Below are positions 26,980 through 34,248 of a DNA stretch of 64,000 nucleotides, piece by piece. This DNA is from Gracilibacillus dipsosauri. Lineage in GTDB: Bacteria; Bacillota; Bacilli; Bacillales; Amphibacillaceae. How positions within the stretch are numbered: position 1 is the stretch's first letter; every line of letters begins with the position of its first letter. Below the pieces are notes generated by a model. It saw nothing but the letters and a program-made list of their open reading frames with translations. It searched no databases and was not told where the DNA came from. The stretch covers positions 1 through 64,000 of the forward strand of contig NZ_QGTD01000004.1 in the NCBI RefSeq assembly GCF_003176895.1, read 5' to 3'. Both the position numbers and the translations under genes were made by a program.

Positions 26980-27786
26980 CTATAGCTTTAAACGGGAAGG
27001 AATCATTTTGCCATCCCAAATGCGCTTGCTCTCGGCTTCTCTTTCCTTTACCTCAGGCTCCTTCAATAACAGGAAAAAGTTTTTAGTCGGCAGCTCACCT
27101 AATTGATGCTTTTGCGATAATTTATCTAAATAAATTCGCATCTTATCTAAATTCTTTGATTGATTATTACCTGTCTCAGAAAACTCATAAAGCACACTAG
27201 CCACAGGCACCCGTTTCACGCGATATTTTTCCGCCACACGCAAGAAGAAATCCCAATCCCAATAATTACGAACCGCCTCATCAAATATCCCGATTTCTTC
27301 ATGAATTGCCTTTCTATACAAACAGCCTGACGGTACAAATGTTGAAAATTGACGCATAGCTTCTAGATCCATTCGATAGGCAAATAAATAATGATTAATA
27401 GGGATTCTTTCGCTCTCCGTTTCACGGTAATTCACAATTTCTACATCCGAATATACTAAATCATACCCAGTGATTTCATTCAGCATTTTTTCCATATGTG
27501 TCGAGAGGATTAAATCATCATCATCTATAAGCATAATGTATTCCCCTTGCGCATATGCTAAACCTGTGTTTCTTGCTTTAACATGGTAACTATTCTTATC
27601 TAAATTGAGTAATTTAGTAGTTAATTCTGGATACAAAGCGACAACATCCGAGATATCCTTCCCAGCATCATTGACAATAATCACCTCAAAGTCCTGATAG
27701 GTTTGCTGTTCTAATGCTGCTAGTAGCTCTGCTAAGGCAACAGTACGATTATATGTTGGAATAATAACAGAAATAGTAGGTTTCAC
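26980..27786 (-). CDS. Family 2 glycosyltransferase
   Basis: A 268-residue GT-A enzyme without membrane segments. The N-terminus TISVIIPTYNRTVALAELLA is the nucleotide-binding start of GT2; VKARNTGLAYAQGEYIMLID leads to the DXD-type metal site (IDDDD), and NYWDWDFFLRVAEKYRVKRV is the acceptor-side segment. It should transfer a sugar from a nucleotide donor. The start is GTG 27786 after AAAGGTGTG. First gene of the GT2-MATE-oxidoreductase operon. Confidence 0.88.
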   Translation of the reverse strand: MKPTISVIIPTYNRTVALAELLAALEQQTYQDFEVIIVNDAGKDISDVVALYPELTTKLLNLDKNSYHVKARNTGLAYAQGEYIMLIDDDDLILSTHMEKMLNEITGYDLVYSDVEIVNYRETESERIPINHYLFAYRMDLEAMRQFSTFVPSGCLYRKAIHEEIGIFDEAVRNYWDWDFFLRVAEKYRVKRVPVASVLYEFSETGNNQSKNLDKMRIYLDKLSQKHQLGELPTKNFFLLLKEPEVKEREAESKRIWDGKMIPSRLKL

Positions 27787-27855
27787 AGAAAATACACACC
27801 TTTTCCATATATTTTGCGGCTAAATTAAGTTTGTTTAAATTGTATGTAAACTTTA

Positions 27856-27883
27856 TTGACACTAGCCAAGACATCGATAGAAT
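27856..27883 (+). promoter_or_regulatory. SigA-type promoter facing fbpA
   Basis: TTGACA (27856-27861), a 16-base spacer and TAGAAT (27878-27883). It would give a leader of about 220 bases to the fbpA-like gene. The rest of the gap to 28113 is AT-rich; a 38-codon frame without ribosome site ends at 27957 and is not called. Confidence 0.5.
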
Positions 27884-28113
27884 AAAAGCATATGATATAG
27901 TCGAGCAAAAAATCGATGAAGCAATTTCTATTATATATCAACTAAAATGCCAGTGAAAATAATTGAAATTCATACAGCAAATCAATTTATATTACAAATT
28001 CAAAACAATTTCGTCACGATTCAGAAACAAGTGCATACTCATCATCCGTATATCATATAACAAACATGGTAATACTTACATTAATGATGATTTTCTCTTG
28101 AGGAGGCTTGAAG

Positions 28114-28344
28114 ATGGCATTTTTACGTGAAGCAGTGGAAAAACAAAAAATATTTCTTATCGAGCAGTTAATCGCAAGCGGCGTGGTAAAAGAAGATAAC
28201 CAAGAGCTTTACAATAAACCTATAAGTGAAATCGTACATGATTACGAAAAGTTTTGTCTTGAATTAGATCGTACGACTCAAAACAGCTTCAAATTCACGA
28301 GATATAATCCTGAACGGCAAGAAGAGAAGCCTGATTTTCATTAG
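28114..28344 (+). CDS. fbpA: FbpA-like small protein (Fur-regulated basic protein family)
   Basis: A 76-residue protein. The first half, FLREAVEKQKIFLIEQLIAS then GVVKEDNQELYNKPISEIVHDYEKF, matches the FbpA family of bacilli, small proteins of the iron-sparing response that act with the sRNA FsrA in B. subtilis. Unlike the name, this member has many acidic residues. ATG 28114 follows AGGAGG by 7 bases; a TTG six bases earlier is less likely. I found no convincing Fur box just upstream, so iron control is from family only. Confidence 0.7.
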   Translation: MAFLREAVEKQKIFLIEQLIASGVVKEDNQELYNKPISEIVHDYEKFCLELDRTTQNSFKFTRYNPERQEEKPDFH

Positions 28345-28355
28345 GCTTCTCTTCT
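28320..28355. terminator. Hairpin between fbpA and tnrA
   Basis: AGAAGAGAAGCCT (28320-28332) and AGGCTTCTCTTCT (28343-28355) pair perfectly over 13 bp and include the fbpA stop. There is no T-run on either side, so it may work as a 3' stabiliser or an atypical terminator for convergent genes. Confidence 0.5.
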
Positions 28356-28374
28356 AATATGACAAACACCTTGC

Positions 28375-28713
28375 TTATCGTTCTTTTTGTATACCGAATC
28401 TTGCGTTTATTTCACCACGTAGTAGCTCTCGCTTCTTCTTTTTCTCTTTTCTCTTTTCCGCACGAAGCATGTCTTGCCTGATCTCAAATGTCTGTACTCC
28501 TTCTTCCCGCTTGTTAGCTATATCAATCAATAATTCTACATCCGCAAAGGAATACTTGCGATTACCTTTTGCCGATCGTTCTGGAAAAACTAATTTTCTT
28601 TCCTCATAATAACGGATCTGTCTTTCTGATAAGCCTGTTAACTCACTAACAACACCTATTGTGATCACTTTACGCGTTTTATATGAAGGATCTTCAGCCA
28701 AAGGAGACACCAC
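28375..28713 (-). CDS. tnrA: Nitrogen-limitation regulator TnrA (MerR family)
   Basis: A protein of 108-112 residues with an N-terminal MerR helix-turn-helix (VITIGVVSELTGLSERQIRY, then YEERKLVFPERSAKGNRKYSF) nearly identical in pattern to B. subtilis TnrA. The short charged C-terminus ending GEINARFGIQKER is the part that binds feedback-inhibited glutamine synthetase in TnrA, which separates it from GlnR. TnrA activates nitrate, ammonium and other nitrogen-source genes when glutamine is scarce. A perfect TnrA box lies upstream. The start is GTG 28713 or, more like B. subtilis, TTG 28701. Confidence 0.92.
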   Translation of the reverse strand: MVSPLAEDPSYKTRKVITIGVVSELTGLSERQIRYYEERKLVFPERSAKGNRKYSFADVELLIDIANKREEGVQTFEIRQDMLRAEKRKEKKKKRELLRGEINARFGIQKER

Positions 28714-28747
28714 CCATGCTTAGTTTCGTAAAAACCTCTTGATTAAA

Positions 28748-28753
28748 AGTATA
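28748..28753 (-). promoter_or_regulatory. -10 element of tnrA
   Basis: TATACT on the minus strand, with no -35 of note. The predicted start near 28741 places the TnrA box centre at about -50, the spacing known for TnrA-activated promoters. Confidence 0.55.
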
Positions 28754-28782
28754 CACCTTTTAACTATAGATTAAATAAGTTA

Positions 28783-28799
28783 TGTAAGATAATCTGACA
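28783..28799. promoter_or_regulatory. TnrA/GlnR box upstream of tnrA
   Basis: TGTAAGATAATCTGACA fits TGTNA-N7-TNACA exactly. It lies between tnrA and the divergent IscA-like gene; autoactivation of tnrA is expected, and the divergent gene could also respond. Confidence 0.8.
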
Positions 28800-28884
28800 A
28801 ACATTTAGTTAACAACATTAAAGGTGGATTCCATTGCCATTTTACTGGCTTGTCTGCTATATTGAAACAAAGGGGGACGAAAGA

Positions 28885-29172
28885 ATGGAAATGACCATCA
28901 CTAAACCTGCAGCCCGCTGGTTTATTCAAGAGCTTGACTTACAACAAAACGATGCTGTTCGTTTTTTTGCTAGATACGGTGGATTCGGAGGCGTACATAA
29001 GGGATTTTCATTAGCATTAGAAAAAACAGAGCCAGTCAATGCCGGATTAAAAATCGTCGAAGAAGGTGTTTTGTTTTTTGTAGAGGAATCGGACTTGTGG
29101 TATTTTGATAACAAAAATTTTCATATAAAATATTCAAGAAAATATGATGAAATAGAGTATGTAATAAAATAG
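28885..29172 (+). CDS. HesB/IscA-fold protein, YneR-like
   Basis: A 95-residue single-domain protein of the HesB/IscA-like fold; ITKPAARWFIQEL, VRFFARYGGFGGVHKGFSLA and FFVEESDLWYFD align with B. subtilis YneR. True IscA proteins need conserved cysteines for Fe-S binding, but this chain has no cysteine at all, so it cannot carry a cluster in that way. ATG 28885 is set by AAAGGGGG; the longer frame from 28834 lacks a ribosome site. It is divergent from tnrA. Confidence 0.75.
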   Translation: MEMTITKPAARWFIQELDLQQNDAVRFFARYGGFGGVHKGFSLALEKTEPVNAGLKIVEEGVLFFVEESDLWYFDNKNFHIKYSRKYDEIEYVIK

Positions 29173-29177
29173 AAAAA

Positions 29178-29207
29178 GAGGTGCCACCATCATGACACCT
29201 CCTTTTT
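29178..29207. terminator. Bidirectional terminator
   Basis: GAGGTG...CACCTC arms with an inner loop; CCTTTTTG follows on plus and CTTTTTC on minus, serving both the IscA-like gene and the convergent GH43 gene. Confidence 0.7.
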
Positions 29208-29208
29208 G

Positions 29209-30369
29209 TTATTTTATTTCAACTATAGCTTTTGCTTTTTTCCCTGAAAAGTCTATCGAATAACCTGGTTCCCCAAAGTATGGGAAACCATCCTTCGTCC
29301 AAAATAAACGCTGGATTCTCGCATGACGATTATGGTCATATAGTGGGTTATCTGTATTAAACCCTTTATATGGGCGAGCATGATAGATGATTAACTCATA
29401 GCCCTTCTCATCTACGGAAAAGCTGTTGTGTCCTGGGCCATACTCTTCCGTGTTCTCGCTAGATACCATAACAGGTTCCTTCATTTTCGTCCAAGACTTT
29501 GGATTTAATAAATCACTATTGATATCAGCATAAAGCAAGCCTACTGCGTAATTTTCATCGGTAGCACTACCAGAAAACGCAATAAAAATCTTCTGATCAT
29601 TTTTGAGCATCGCAGCACCTTCATTTACATCAAATCCAATTCTCTCCCAATCATATTCTGGGGTTGAAAGTAACACTTGTTCTTTAATCGTCCATGGATT
29701 TTCCATCTCCGCAATATAAAGGTTAGAGATCGTATCATCTTCTACTTTCTGTGCCCACACTAAATAACGTTTCCCATTATGCTCAAAAGTGGTTGCATCC
29801 AAAGAGAAGCTATGGAACGCTGTATTAACCTGCCCTTTCTCTATCCAATCCCCTTCTAAAGGATTATCCGCTTCGCATTCCAACACGTATGGACGAATTG
29901 CCCAAACATCATCCTTTTCCCCGGCAGCAACGTGTATGTACCATTTCCCATTAATGAAATGAATTTCTGGTGCCCAAATATGCTCCGACATAATACCTGA
30001 CTCATGCTTCCACCAAATCACTTTTTCCTCTGCTTCTGGTAAATCATCAATGGTTTTGGCTCTTCTTAATACAATTCGATCATACAATGGGTAAGAGCCA
30101 GTGAAGTAATAGTACCCATCCGTATGTTTATATAAATATGGGTCTGCCCGTTTTTCAATAAATGGTTTTGGGTAATCCTTATGTTGAATTTCTCCTTCTA
30201 TCTCTATTGTCCCTTGTTGATTCAAAAGAGAAGGATCAGTGTTTTCCCAAACTACGTCAAACGGTGCTGTTATATCATCATTCAAATCGACGTCTACTTG
30301 ATTCGGTAATTCAGGAGCCTCCCCTACATTCGTTGTTGTATTCACCTCATGTATACGCTTCACTTCCAT
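29209..30369 (-). CDS. GH43 family glycoside hydrolase (arabinofuranosidase-like), cytoplasmic
   Basis: A 386-residue enzyme. Residues about 15-65 look like a bacterial Ig-like (Big_4) strand module (PFDVVWENTDPSLLNQQGTI); the five-blade GH43 domain follows with catalytic Asp in KRADPYLYKHTDGYYYF, the pKa-modulating Asp in FSLDATTFEHNGKRYLVW and acid Glu in FDVNEGAAMLKN. There is no signal peptide although Ig modules normally occur in secreted forms. Substrate is likely an arabinose-containing oligosaccharide. ATG 30369 follows GAGAGG; ATG 30378 is too close to it. Two AraR-like operators lie upstream. Confidence 0.87.
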   Translation of the reverse strand: MEVKRIHEVNTTTNVGEAPELPNQVDVDLNDDITAPFDVVWENTDPSLLNQQGTIEIEGEIQHKDYPKPFIEKRADPYLYKHTDGYYYFTGSYPLYDRIVLRRAKTIDDLPEAEEKVIWWKHESGIMSEHIWAPEIHFINGKWYIHVAAGEKDDVWAIRPYVLECEADNPLEGDWIEKGQVNTAFHSFSLDATTFEHNGKRYLVWAQKVEDDTISNLYIAEMENPWTIKEQVLLSTPEYDWERIGFDVNEGAAMLKNDQKIFIAFSGSATDENYAVGLLYADINSDLLNPKSWTKMKEPVMVSSENTEEYGPGHNSFSVDEKGYELIIYHARPYKGFNTDNPLYDHNRHARIQRLFWTKDGFPYFGEPGYSIDFSGKKAKAIVEIK

Positions 30370-30401
30370 CTTGTACATCCTCTCTGCTCTCTATAAATTC
30401 T

Positions 30402-30430
30402 ATTATAGACAAACTCACTTGTACTTACAA
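30402..30430 (-). promoter_or_regulatory. Promoter of the GH43 gene
   Basis: On minus: TTGTAA (30425-30430), 17-base spacer, TATAAT (30402-30407), about 33 bases before the start codon. The -35 is inside the first AraR-like operator. Confidence 0.7.
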
Positions 30431-30471
30431 CTGAATATTATTGTCTTTCATTTGAGAACTTGTACTTATAA
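30419..30471. promoter_or_regulatory. Two AraR-like operators
   Basis: TTGTACTTACAA (30419-30430) and TTGTACTTATAA (30460-30471) resemble the AraR core TTGTACGTACAA with one and two differences. Their spacing of 41 bp, about four helical turns, is like the cooperative operator pairs of B. subtilis ara genes. The factor itself is not encoded in the window. Confidence 0.55.
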
Positions 30472-30482
30472 ATGAAAGACAA
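30441..30482. other. 13-bp perfect inverted repeat upstream of GH43
   Basis: TTGTCTTTCATTT (30441-30453) and AAATGAAAGACAA (30470-30482) enclose the second AraR-like site. It may be a second operator or a remnant of a terminator. Confidence 0.5.
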
Positions 30483-30490
30483 AACAAAAA

Positions 30491-30525
30491 AGTCTTTGGA
30501 TCAGCTAAAAACTGAAACAAAGACT
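30491..30525 (-). terminator. alaT terminator
   Basis: AGTCTTTG (30491-30498) pairs with CAAAGACT (30518-30525); the minus strand then reads TTTTTTGTTTTG. Confidence 0.8.
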
Positions 30526-30544
30526 AAAATCTTTTCCCTATTGT

Positions 30545-31711
30545 CTACTTAGTGTACTTTTCTACAAATCGACTCATTCTTTTCATTGCTTGATCTAATT
30601 GTTTAATAGATGTCGCATAGGAACAACGAATATAACCTTCCCCACTTTCGCCAAATACATCCCCTGGTACAACGGCTACACGTTCTTCTTCTAGTAACCT
30701 TTGGGCGAACTCCTCTGAGCTCATTCCTGTTGCCTTAATCGAAGGAAAAACATAAAACGCTCCACCTGGTAAATGGCAGGAAAGTCCCATTTCATTTAAA
30801 GCCTTCACGACAAAATTCCGCCTTTGCCTGTAGCTTGTTTTCATTTCCTGCACACTTTCACTTCCATTACGAAGTGCTTCAAGCGCTCCATGTTGTGCCA
30901 TCGTTGGAGCACACATCATCGTGTATTGGTGTATCTTTAACATTGCCTGAATAATTTTTTCAGGGCCCACCGTATAGCCTAAGCGCCAGCCTGTCATGGC
31001 AAAAGCTTTAGAAAAACCAGTAACAACAATGGTACGTTCCTTCATGCCATTAATGGAAGCAACACTTGGCGCCTTATCATCATAGGAAAGCTCTGCATAA
31101 ATTTCATCCGAGATCACGAGTAGATCGTGTTTCCTTACCACAGCAGCGATACTTGTTAAATCCTCTTTACTAAGGACTGCCCCTGTCGGATTGTTTGGAC
31201 TACATAATATGATAGCTTTTGTCCGCTTGGTAATCGCCTGTTCAATCTGTTCTGCAGTAATTTTAAATGCATTGTCATTTGTCGCACTTACCGTCACTGG
31301 CACCCCACCAGCTAAACTAACGATCGGGCTATACGCTACAAAGCAAGGCTCCACAATAATCACTTCATCCCCTGGATCAATAATTGCACGCAAGGATAAA
31401 TCAATTGCCTGGCTACCGCCCACAGTAACAAGTATTTGTGACTCTGGGCTATATGTCACGTCAAAATTATTTTCTAAATAATAGCTGATTTCTTCTCGCA
31501 ATTCAAAAAGGCCTGCATTCGCCGTATACGCAGTATATCCCTGTTCAAGCGAATGGTAGCTTGCCTCAATGACACTCCATGGAGTGACAAAATCTGGTTC
31601 ACCTACACCTAAAGAAATAACATTTTCCATTTTTGATGCTAGATCAAAAAATTTACGAATACCTGATGGCTTTATCTCTTGTACTTGTTGGGATAAATAA
31701 TAAGAACTCAT
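30545..31711 (-). CDS. alaT: Class-I aminotransferase, alanine transaminase AlaT-like
   Basis: A 388-residue PLP enzyme of fold type I. SLGVGEPDFVTPW, YTANAGLFELREEIS, VTVGGSQAIDLSLRAIIDPG, CSPNNPTGAVL, VISDEIYAELSYD and the Schiff-base Lys in VTGFSKAFAMTGWRLGY are all present. It is co-transcribed with, and overlaps by 4 bases, an Lrp/AsnC regulator, the same arrangement as yugG-yugH (alaR-alaT) in B. subtilis, where AlaT makes alanine from pyruvate. Similar enzymes (PatA) act in lysine synthesis, so the name depends mainly on context. Confidence 0.82.
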   Translation of the reverse strand: MSSYYLSQQVQEIKPSGIRKFFDLASKMENVISLGVGEPDFVTPWSVIEASYHSLEQGYTAYTANAGLFELREEISYYLENNFDVTYSPESQILVTVGGSQAIDLSLRAIIDPGDEVIIVEPCFVAYSPIVSLAGGVPVTVSATNDNAFKITAEQIEQAITKRTKAIILCSPNNPTGAVLSKEDLTSIAAVVRKHDLLVISDEIYAELSYDDKAPSVASINGMKERTIVVTGFSKAFAMTGWRLGYTVGPEKIIQAMLKIHQYTMMCAPTMAQHGALEALRNGSESVQEMKTSYRQRRNFVVKALNEMGLSCHLPGGAFYVFPSIKATGMSSEEFAQRLLEEERVAVVPGDVFGESGEGYIRCSYATSIKQLDQAMKRMSRFVEKYTK

Positions 31712-32214
31712 GGCGACACCATAATCCTTTTATCGTTATCTTCATCATCATTTAGAATAATGCCATCATGTTTGTATTTCTTTAGGATAAAATGTGTAGT
31801 AGTAGAAATAACCGTATCTAATGTTGACAGCTTCTCGGAGACGAATCGACTAACCTCCATCATTGTTTTACCTTCTACAGAAACACTTAAATCGTATGCT
31901 CCCGACATTAGATAAACAGCCTTCACTTCCGGAAATCGATATATTCTTGAGGCGATTTTATCGAATCCTACCCCTCTAACAGGTGTCACCTTTACATCAA
32001 TAAGTGCAGCAACCCCTTCATATTCATAGACATTAGACCAGTCCACAAGCGTAGAGTATCCTAATATTGCATGCTCTTTTTCTAGATTGGCAATCATTTC
32101 TTCCACTTTATCTGGTTCCACATCAATCATTTTACTTATCGTGTTCGTATCTATTCTTCCGTTTTTCTCTAAAAGCTTCAGCAGTTCAATTTCCTTTTGT
32201 TCCAATCCATTCAC
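31708..32214 (-). CDS. alaR: Lrp/AsnC-family regulator, AlaR-like
   Basis: A protein of about 165-168 residues: an N-terminal winged helix (ELLKLLEKNGRIDTNTISKM, IDVEPDKVEEMI) and an RAM ligand domain from about residue 75 (VKAVYLMSGAYDLSVSVEGK). It precedes alaT with a 4-base overlap and is probably its amino-acid-responsive regulator. The start is GTG 32214 or TTG 32205; the latter has AAGGTGA at better distance. Confidence 0.82.
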   Translation of the reverse strand: MNGLEQKEIELLKLLEKNGRIDTNTISKMIDVEPDKVEEMIANLEKEHAILGYSTLVDWSNVYEYEGVAALIDVKVTPVRGVGFDKIASRIYRFPEVKAVYLMSGAYDLSVSVEGKTMMEVSRFVSEKLSTLDTVISTTTHFILKKYKHDGIILNDDEDNDKRIMVSP

Positions 32215-32318
32215 CTTCTTTAACCATTATGTATACACTAGCTTATAACAATTATATTTAATCTTACTACAATTCATTTCAAATATAAACCATGACAATT
32301 TCGAAAAGGAGACTACTT

Positions 32319-33023
32319 ATGAGTTATCAACAACTTTTAGCACAGCTAGGTATAAGCTATGCTCATCCTGGAGGATTACAGGCAACAAATAACTGGATGA
32401 ATCGAATTCCATTAATAAATGTGAAAAATATACTTGAAATTGGTTGTGGAGTAGGAAAAACGGTGGAGCAGCTACGAAAGCTCACAAACACTCCTATTAC
32501 GGCAATTGATCACAACGTGGAGATGGTGGATAAAGCGATGCCGCTTAGCAATAGTCTAGATGATGTAAGCATTCTTCCCTGTGATGTAGAAAATCTTCCA
32601 TTTCCAGATCAATCCTTTGATCTTATTATCTGCGAATCTGTTCTGGCGTTTACGAATATTCGAAGAAGTTTAAAAGAAATAGATCGTGTGATGAAAGAGG
32701 AAAGCACACTAGTTCTCAATGAAATGACAATATCACCATCATTGGACCAATTAGATAGAGAAGTGATTCAGAATTTCTATGAAATGCCTCATTTATATAC
32801 GAAAAAGGAATGGCTCACCCTATTGTTGGATTATGGATTTACGCGTATCGATGTACAGCAAATGAAAAAGCAAAGCCAAGATAGTGTGCCAACAGGTGCT
32901 ATCACTGAGCTTAATGAACAACAGCTTTCCACACTCCAATCCCACTATCATTGGAATCAGCTCTACGACAAAGAGCTCTTAGCCTATTTATATATCGCAC
33001 AAAAAGGATTGGGATACACATGA
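32319..33023 (+). CDS. Class-I SAM-dependent methyltransferase
   Basis: A 234-residue protein with motif I ILEIGCGVGKTVEQL, the acidic end of strand 2 (ITAIDHNVEMVDKA), motif II VSILPCDVENLPFPDQSFDL and motif III region VMKEESTLVLNEMT, a standard Methyltransf_11 enzyme of the UbiE/small-molecule type. Substrate unknown. ATG 32319 follows AAAGGAG by 7-8 bases; the frame upstream of it has no ribosome site. Its stop overlaps the next gene (ATGA), so the two act as a unit. Confidence 0.85.
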   Translation: MSYQQLLAQLGISYAHPGGLQATNNWMNRIPLINVKNILEIGCGVGKTVEQLRKLTNTPITAIDHNVEMVDKAMPLSNSLDDVSILPCDVENLPFPDQSFDLIICESVLAFTNIRRSLKEIDRVMKEESTLVLNEMTISPSLDQLDREVIQNFYEMPHLYTKKEWLTLLLDYGFTRIDVQQMKKQSQDSVPTGAITELNEQQLSTLQSHYHWNQLYDKELLAYLYIAQKGLGYT

Positions 33024-33838
33024 CCATTCACCGAACAGATCAATGGTTAGATACCTATTTAGACAAAATAAAGACTTCCCAAAAACAACCATTGGTGGAA
33101 CATCAAAAGCTGATTTGTAAACCGCTCACCTCCTTTTTTAGGAGCATAGATGAGAAGACACTACAAGAACACCTTATACGTCATGGATTATTTCTCCCCC
33201 ACAAAAATAATTCTAAATATCTATCAGAGTGGTTAGAGAAAGACTTTTATCCATTTTTTAAGAAACTATATCAAAAATTGAAACGAGCATGGGACGGACC
33301 AGAGGCCGATATTTTTCTATTTCCATCCAATGAGAACAGCAGAGAACTTCAGGAACAATTTAAGGGAAACGCGGGGTTAAGCTATCCTTCAAAGCTTTTT
33401 CTATTCCTATCACCTAAGGCAACACCTAAGGCTTTAACAGCACTTTTTTTACATGAATACAGCCATACGTGTAGGCTTCATTACTTTGAAAAGGCCGAGG
33501 AGGACTATACCTTATTAGATGCCATTATTTTAGAGGGGACGGCAGAATATCTTGTTCGAAGGTTACTCGGTTCTTCCTCTGGAAGTCAAATTATCCAAAC
33601 CCTCTCCGAGAAACAAGCAAAGGCCTTATGGGATAAATGGATAAAAAAATATCGGGATATTAAGCGGCTTGATGCAAAGCATGATCTTATAATGTATGGG
33701 AAACACGGACTCCCTAACCATCTTGGCTATAACATCGGCTATTACCTTGTATCTAATTATGCAGCTAAGCAAAACTACTCCTCCAAAAAAATACTATATA
33801 CCCCAAATGAGGAGTTTCTCTCCATTATCAAAGGATAG
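33020..33838 (+). CDS. DUF2268 putative zinc protease (YjaZ-like)
   Basis: A 272-residue soluble protein with the zinc-metallopeptidase motif HEYSH at residues 145-149 (HEXXH type) and a following ILEGTAEYLV whose Glu could be the third ligand. This matches the DUF2268 family of predicted Zn-dependent proteases, including B. subtilis YjaZ. ATG 33020 overlaps the methyltransferase stop by 4 bases. Substrate and role are unknown; the pairing with a methyltransferase is the main clue. Confidence 0.8.
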   Translation: MTIHRTDQWLDTYLDKIKTSQKQPLVEHQKLICKPLTSFFRSIDEKTLQEHLIRHGLFLPHKNNSKYLSEWLEKDFYPFFKKLYQKLKRAWDGPEADIFLFPSNENSRELQEQFKGNAGLSYPSKLFLFLSPKATPKALTALFLHEYSHTCRLHYFEKAEEDYTLLDAIILEGTAEYLVRRLLGSSSGSQIIQTLSEKQAKALWDKWIKKYRDIKRLDAKHDLIMYGKHGLPNHLGYNIGYYLVSNYAAKQNYSSKKILYTPNEEFLSIIKG

Positions 33839-33951
33839 AAAAATGGTGCAAATGCCAGTTAACAGGTGTCCACTCCATTATATCTAACTCACATAACGTA
33901 ATAGTAGTGCTATTATCATTCTTTGAAACATGGAGAAAGGGGAGCGAAATT

Positions 33952-34209
33952 TTGTCTCGTCACTATGATTTTTGTCGTCAAAACGTTGGGCGTCCAGTTA
34001 AGATTGTTACTCACGATGGTCAGACACATAGAGGAATAATCCGTAAAGTCAATCCTTCCAAGGTGTTTTTAGATCCGATTGATGGGAATCGGGGTCCTGG
34101 TGGATATGGAATTGGCTATTATGGTGGATGGGGTTGGGGTGGATTTGGCCTCGGCATTGCTTTAGGGGCCATTGCTACTATCGCCTTTTTACCATTCTTC
34201 TTCTGGTAG
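33952..34209 (+). CDS. Small Sm-like protein with a glycine-rich hydrophobic tail
   Basis: An 85-residue protein. The first half, FCRQNVGRPVKIVTHDGQTH then RGIIRKVNPSKVFLDPI, has the spacing of an Sm-like or KOW-like beta barrel; the second half is Gly/Tyr/Trp-rich (about 15 Gly in 30 residues) and ends in a hydrophobic segment IALGAIATIAFLPFFFW. The start is TTG 33952 with AAAGGGGAG seven bases ahead. I do not recognise a named family. It could be a membrane-attached or spore-coat protein; this is a guess. Confidence 0.65.
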   Translation: MSRHYDFCRQNVGRPVKIVTHDGQTHRGIIRKVNPSKVFLDPIDGNRGPGGYGIGYYGGWGWGGFGLGIALGAIATIAFLPFFFW

Positions 34210-34223
34210 AAAAGTAGAAAAAA

Positions 34224-34244
34224 GGTTGGGCTTCATGCCCAACC
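34224..34244. terminator. Terminator between convergent genes
   Basis: GGTTGGGC (34224-34231) pairs with GCCCAACC (34237-34244). The minus strand continues with TTTTTTCTACTTTTC, so it chiefly ends the siderophore-binding lipoprotein gene. Confidence 0.85.
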
Positions 34245-34248
34245 TCTA

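Noticed and set aside
27829-27957. Open frame of about 40 codons (ending EAISIIYQLKCQ) upstream of fbpA
   Set aside because: No ATG or ribosome site, and it overlaps a good SigA promoter.
28080-28100. Fur box directly before fbpA
   Set aside because: AATGATGATTTTC is only a partial match to the 7-1-7 motif.
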